From Natronococcus occultus SP4 (lineage in GTDB: Archaea > Halobacteriota > Halobacteria > Halobacteriales > Natrialbaceae): a DNA stretch of 64,000 nt. The DNA lies in contig NC_019974.1 of the NCBI RefSeq assembly GCF_000328685.1, positions 1,169,001 through 1,233,000 of the forward strand. The letters run 5' to 3'. The notes below the pieces were generated by a model. That model ran no database searches. It worked only from the letters and a program-made list of their open reading frames with translations, and was not told where the DNA came from. Numbering within the stretch: position 1 is the stretch's first letter; the number at the start of each line of letters is the position of its first letter. Both the position numbers and the translations under genes were made by a program. Shown here piece after piece: positions 60,314 through 64,000 of this stretch.

Positions 60314-61828
60314 ATGGAAGAGGTACTCATAGGTGTTGATGCCGGAACGACGAATATCAAATCAATTGCCATGGATCCAAGTGGCAGCCAACTCTATGTC
60401 GCGTCTCGCGAGAACCCAGTACAGACACCGGCTGAAAGATGGATCGAACAAGATATGGAGACAACCTGGCGCCTGACTGCGGAGACCATCCGAGAAGTGG
60501 TTGAGCAAATACCTGACTCACGACCGATTTTGGGTGTTGGAATCACTGCTCAGGGTGATGGGTGTTGGTTGATCGATGAGAACGGCGAGCCAGCTCGAGA
60601 CGCTATTCTTTGGTCAGATGGTCGTTCATCAGAGATCATCGAAGAATGGATCGAATCGGGCACAGCTGCGTCCGTTACTGATATCTGTGGTAGTGATCTC
60701 TTTCCGGGATCGACTCTCTCGATCCTAGCTTGGCTTGCTGAACAAGAACCGAACGTCCTAGACCGGGCTGACACTATTTTCTATTGCAAGGATTGGCTTA
60801 AGTACAGGCTCACAGGAACGCGAACAAGCGACCCAAGCGATATGTCGATGCCGTTCCTCGATATCGAAAGCGGAACTTACGCAAAAGATGTCTTTGAGAT
60901 GGGCGGGGTTGGTGATCTAGAAGCCTTACTTCCGCGGATCGCAAACCCAAGTGAAATTGTTGGTACGGTCACAGAGCCAGCAGCTAAGACGACGGGGTTA
61001 CCAACCGGAACACCCGTCGTCTCGGGTGCACTCGATATTGTCGCCTGTGCTTATGGTAGCGGAGCAGTAGAACCAGGGGATAGTTCCTCAGTTGTCGGTA
61101 CCACCTCTTTGAACCAGACGATACTTGAGGACCCGCCTCTTGATACGGACGGAACTGGCTTCTCGTTCGCTCTTGGAAATGGACAGTACTCACGGGCTTT
61201 AGCGAGTATGGCCGGAACACCCAATCTGGACTGGGCCTTTGAGGAGTTTACTGATAACGAAAAATATCAAGACGTCATTCCACGGTTAGAAGAGATCCCG
61301 ATTGGATCTGAAGGAGTTTGCTACCATCCTTATCTCAGCGTATCCGGAGAACGAAGTCCATTTCTCAAGACAAACGCTAGGGCAAGTTTCCTTGGACTTT
61401 CTCCTGATCACACGAACGATCATCTTCTCCGTGCAGTCTATGAGGGAGTTACGCTCGCGATGCGTGATTGTTATGAGCATATGCCGGGGGATCCTGACCG
61501 GATTCTAATGAGTGGTGGTGGTGCTCGGTCTGATTTCTGGTGTCAACTCTTTGCCGACTGTCTTGACACCCAAATCGCGGTTCCTAAGGGTGATGAGTAC
61601 GGCGCAAAAGGGGCTGCACTGCTCGCTGGTGTAGGAAGCGACATCTACGAAGATCTTGAATCAGCTGTTCGGAAAACAACGAAAATTGAACGCACCTATG
61701 AGCCAGTCCCCGAAAACACCCAGCAATACAATATCTGGTATGACCACTTTCGATCCAGCTATGAGTCGCTCTTCGATGTCTGGGATGATCGCAGTCGCTC
61801 GATGACGGAACTTGAGCGTTGTCGGTGA
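60314..61828 (+). CDS. FGGY-family carbohydrate kinase, sugar regulon copy 2
   Basis: A 504-residue kinase: VLIGVDAGTTNIKSIAMDPSG, ILGVGITAQGDGCWLIDENGEPARDAILWSDGR, GALDIVACAYGSGAV and ILMSGGGARSDFWCQLFADCL. The AQGDGCW segment is nearer to LyxK/EryA than that of copy 1. Two diverged kinases in one regulon suggest two phosphorylation steps or two substrates. Divergent from the ABC operon; followed 151 bases later by the dehydratase. Confidence 0.88.
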   Translation: MEEVLIGVDAGTTNIKSIAMDPSGSQLYVASRENPVQTPAERWIEQDMETTWRLTAETIREVVEQIPDSRPILGVGITAQGDGCWLIDENGEPARDAILWSDGRSSEIIEEWIESGTAASVTDICGSDLFPGSTLSILAWLAEQEPNVLDRADTIFYCKDWLKYRLTGTRTSDPSDMSMPFLDIESGTYAKDVFEMGGVGDLEALLPRIANPSEIVGTVTEPAAKTTGLPTGTPVVSGALDIVACAYGSGAVEPGDSSSVVGTTSLNQTILEDPPLDTDGTGFSFALGNGQYSRALASMAGTPNLDWAFEEFTDNEKYQDVIPRLEEIPIGSEGVCYHPYLSVSGERSPFLKTNARASFLGLSPDHTNDHLLRAVYEGVTLAMRDCYEHMPGDPDRILMSGGGARSDFWCQLFADCLDTQIAVPKGDEYGAKGAALLAGVGSDIYEDLESAVRKTTKIERTYEPVPENTQQYNIWYDHFRSSYESLFDVWDDRSRSMTELERCR

Positions 61829-61979
61829 CCACCTTCTCCATCCATAAGTGATATATTGGGTAGCTGTAGACGGAGAAATTGTTGGAAGATCCACTAGAAG
61901 ACGGACTAACATACTAAGTTATTCCCATTGACCACGAGATAGAACAACACACAAGTCTCTCGGGTTTGTATCTCGTCGC

Positions 61980-63131
61980 ATGCACGTCACTGGATACGAA
62001 CTCTACGAAGTTCCCCCTCGTTGGGTCTTTCTCAAGATCGAAACTAGTACTGGCCTCATAGGGTGGGGAGAACCAGTTGTTGAAGGCTATGCAAAGACTA
62101 CGATGGCTGCTGTTGAAGAGCTTATAGACAACTATCTAATCGGGAAAGATCCGCTCGAAATCGAACGTCACTGGCAAGCAATGTACCGTGGGCGCCACTT
62201 CCGAGGAGGGCCTATTTTAATGAGTGCTATTTCTGGTATCGATCAGGCACTCTGGGACATCAAGGGGAAACACTATAACGCACCGATTTATGACCTCCTC
62301 GGGGGACGAGCTCGGGATCGGATCAAGGTATACGATTGGATTGGTGGAGAAACTCCCTCCGAGATACGGTCTTCTGCGGCTGATGCTATCGAAAATGGCT
62401 ATACAATACTGAAGATGGCTGCAGTCTCTCAGATGAATTGGATTGATTCACCAGAAGTCGTCGAGGTCGCTCGTCAACGCCTTGCTGCCGTGCGCGATGA
62501 AGTCGGTCCGGGTGTCGATATTGCCGTCGATTTCCGTGGCCGAGTAAGAAAAGCGATGACAAAATGGCTCGCATCAGAGCTGGATCCATATGATCCGATG
62601 CTCTATGAAGAGCCATTGCTACCGGAGCATTTCGATATGTTGGCAGAGGTCAGAAACTACACGAAGACACCACTGGCATCGGGTGAACGGCTGTACTCTC
62701 GGTGGGATTTCAAGCAGTTGCTCGAGAGAGATCTTGTCGATGTTATTCAACCAGACCCTTCTCACGCGGGGGGTATTACCGAAACGAAAAAGATCGCCAA
62801 TGCTGCAGAAGCAGTCGATGTCGGCGTTGCTCTGCATTGCCCACTAGGCCCAATCGCGTTTGCTACTGGCATTCAACTCGATACAGCGATTCCGAATGCG
62901 TTTGCTCAAGCCCAGTATCTCGAAGTTCACGAGCCAACTGACAACGATCTTCTAAATTACCTTCGTGATCCAACCGTATTTGGATTCGAGAACGGCTACG
63001 TCACACCCTTGGAGGAACCTGGGCTTGGTATCGAAATCGATGAAGAATATGTCCAAGAGCAGAGTGAACTACAAATAAACTGGCAAACGCCGATCTGGTA
63101 TCACGAAGACGGAAGTGTCGGTGAATGGTAG
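61980..63131 (+). CDS. DgoD-like sugar-acid dehydratase (enolase superfamily)
   Basis: A 383-residue enzyme resembling D-galactonate dehydratase, which removes water from an aldonic acid to give a 2-keto-3-deoxy acid. Landmarks: PPRWVFLKIETSTGLIGWGEPVVEGYA, GRHFRGGPILMSAISGIDQALWDIKGK, Asp in IAVDFRGRV, Glu in LYEEPLLPEHFD, Glu in LASGERLYSRWDF, and His in ALHCPLGPIAFA. The C-terminal TPIWYHEDGSVGEW is also characteristic. The exact sugar acid is not determined. Intact. Confidence 0.88.
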   Translation: MHVTGYELYEVPPRWVFLKIETSTGLIGWGEPVVEGYAKTTMAAVEELIDNYLIGKDPLEIERHWQAMYRGRHFRGGPILMSAISGIDQALWDIKGKHYNAPIYDLLGGRARDRIKVYDWIGGETPSEIRSSAADAIENGYTILKMAAVSQMNWIDSPEVVEVARQRLAAVRDEVGPGVDIAVDFRGRVRKAMTKWLASELDPYDPMLYEEPLLPEHFDMLAEVRNYTKTPLASGERLYSRWDFKQLLERDLVDVIQPDPSHAGGITETKKIANAAEAVDVGVALHCPLGPIAFATGIQLDTAIPNAFAQAQYLEVHEPTDNDLLNYLRDPTVFGFENGYVTPLEEPGLGIEIDEEYVQEQSELQINWQTPIWYHEDGSVGEW

Positions 63132-63279
63132 TCTAAAATCCGACCATATTCTATTTCAATCTTATTTTAGATGAAATCAAGCTGATAGCCATGAGCTGAT
63201 GAGAAGACTATACTATATCGGAGTGAAATTTTTCGGAATCGGGGAACATTTTTAGGGGTACGAATTGTGTGGTGACTAT

Positions 63280-64000
63280 ATGAGACACACCACCGAACCA
63301 CCCAAGAAGGACACTCCGGTGAAAGCAACGGCCACCAGTCTTCAATTGTTAGAGGTACTAATGGAGCTGGAGGGAGCGACCATCTCAGAACTCGATGATC
63401 ACGTAGATCTCTCGAAGAGTACCATCCACAATCACCTCGAAACACTCGAGATTCTCGGGTTTATCGTGAAAGATGGATGGGTGTACCGAGTCAGCCAGCA
63501 AACTTCAAAACTAGGAGCACATGCAAGAAGGCAAAATCCCCTATTTGAACACGGACGAGACGAAGTTCGTCGGCTTGCTAAGGTGTCCGGTCTCGTCGCG
63601 AACATCGTTGTACTAGAGAACAACCACGCGATCTGTGTCTATACTGCAACCGGCAAGCAGGATCACGACGAAGTGGTCTACGTTGGCGAAAAGTTGCCAC
63701 TCCATTGCACTGCAGCTGGGAAAGCACTACTATCGACATTCGACGAGGAGGAAGCCGAGGCACTACTTGACCAGATCGATTATCCAGAGTACACGGATAA
63801 CACGCTAACCTCGATGGATTCATTACTCGATGAACTTCAGTCCATTCGCTCGAAGGGCCTCGCTTTTGATAGACAAGAATGGAAGCCAAACCTTCGGTCA
63901 ATTGGAACAGCGCTTACTGGACCAGAAGATGAATTATTGGGCGCTATCTCGGTCATAAGCAATGCACAGTCTATGACGGGAAAGCGATTCCAACAGGATG
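63280..64000 (+). CDS. IclR-family regulator, truncated by window edge
   Basis: The first 240 residues are visible. Winged helix at about 18-70 (SLQLLEVLMELEGATISELDDHVDLSKSTIHNHLETLEILGFIV), then the effector domain with VVYVGEKLPLHCTAAGKALLSTF, IRSKGLAFDRQEWKPNLRSIGTAL and LLGAISVIS. The ATG at 63280 has a TATA-like TTTTTAGGGG about 27 bases upstream. Probably controls the adjacent sugar regulon; only loosely related to the IclR at 29 kb. Confidence 0.9.
   Translation, partial: MRHTTEPPKKDTPVKATATSLQLLEVLMELEGATISELDDHVDLSKSTIHNHLETLEILGFIVKDGWVYRVSQQTSKLGAHARRQNPLFEHGRDEVRRLAKVSGLVANIVVLENNHAICVYTATGKQDHDEVVYVGEKLPLHCTAAGKALLSTFDEEEAEALLDQIDYPEYTDNTLTSMDSLLDELQSIRSKGLAFDRQEWKPNLRSIGTALTGPEDELLGAISVISNAQSMTGKRFQQD

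Overview
The window is haloarchaeal DNA. The evidence is the acidic proteome, Tat-lipoprotein signals of the RR..LAGC type, TATA boxes about 25-30 bases upstream of start codons with little or no leader, a TFB, an Orc1/Cdc6 initiator with haloarchaeal-style origin boxes, and IS6/IS630-like insertion sequences. It looks like part of a secondary replicon (megaplasmid or second chromosome) or an integrated one: a ParA-type partition locus with 13-bp tandem repeats (10.1-11.8 kb) lies 2 kb from an orc1/cdc6 gene flanked on both sides by repeated origin boxes (13.1-15.15 kb). I cannot name the species.

Layout. 0-5.5 kb: 3' truncated copper amine oxidase, transposon debris, an amidase, decayed nosL-like and secreted-protein genes, small zinc proteins and a truncated FilR1-like regulator. 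5.5-9.3 kb: a cupin divergent from a tight run of three different periplasmic-binding-protein-fold proteins without signal peptides, ending in a VOC protein; no transporter genes accompany them. 9.4-15.2 kb: methyltransferase, partition locus, VKOR-like membrane protein, origin and orc1/cdc6. 15.4-22.2 kb: zinc-ribbon protein, FGGY kinase, TFB, a DMT-transporter pseudogene beside a TnpB-type remnant, a Tat lipoprotein polysaccharide deacetylase, a rubredoxin-like protein and a CatE-like dioxygenase. 22.2-24 kb: largely empty DNA with a broken integrase, marking the edge of a lower-GC accessory region.

24-45.6 kb is a carboxylate/amide catabolic island: glutaredoxin-DinB fusion, aspartoacylase-like hydrolase, frameshifted 2-hydroxyacid dehydrogenase, MmgE/PrpD protein, UspA, IclR regulator, two MFS carriers, SDR, enolase-superfamily enzyme with a frameshifted tail, two complete TctCBA tripartite carboxylate transporters facing each other, and an amidase. 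A decayed second copy of the dehydrogenase-prpD-iclR locus lies at 43.8-45.6 kb. Two palindromic operator-like motifs recur in both copies: GTTCGT-N5-ACGAAC (also over the iclR start codon) and TTACAA-N8-TTGTAA.

45.7-51.5 kb is a scrap zone: an IS630 fragment cut by an IS6-like element, a membrane-anchored beta-propeller protein and several truncated or duplicated gene pieces. 51.56-63.1 kb is a sugar or sugar-acid regulon: a CUT1-type ABC transporter, two FGGY kinases, a 2-hydroxyacid dehydrogenase, an unusual tandem-duplicated class II aldolase and a DgoD-like dehydratase, followed by a second IclR regulator cut by the window end. The inferred flow is sugar uptake, dehydratase or kinase steps, then aldol cleavage; the actual substrate is not determinable from sequence alone.
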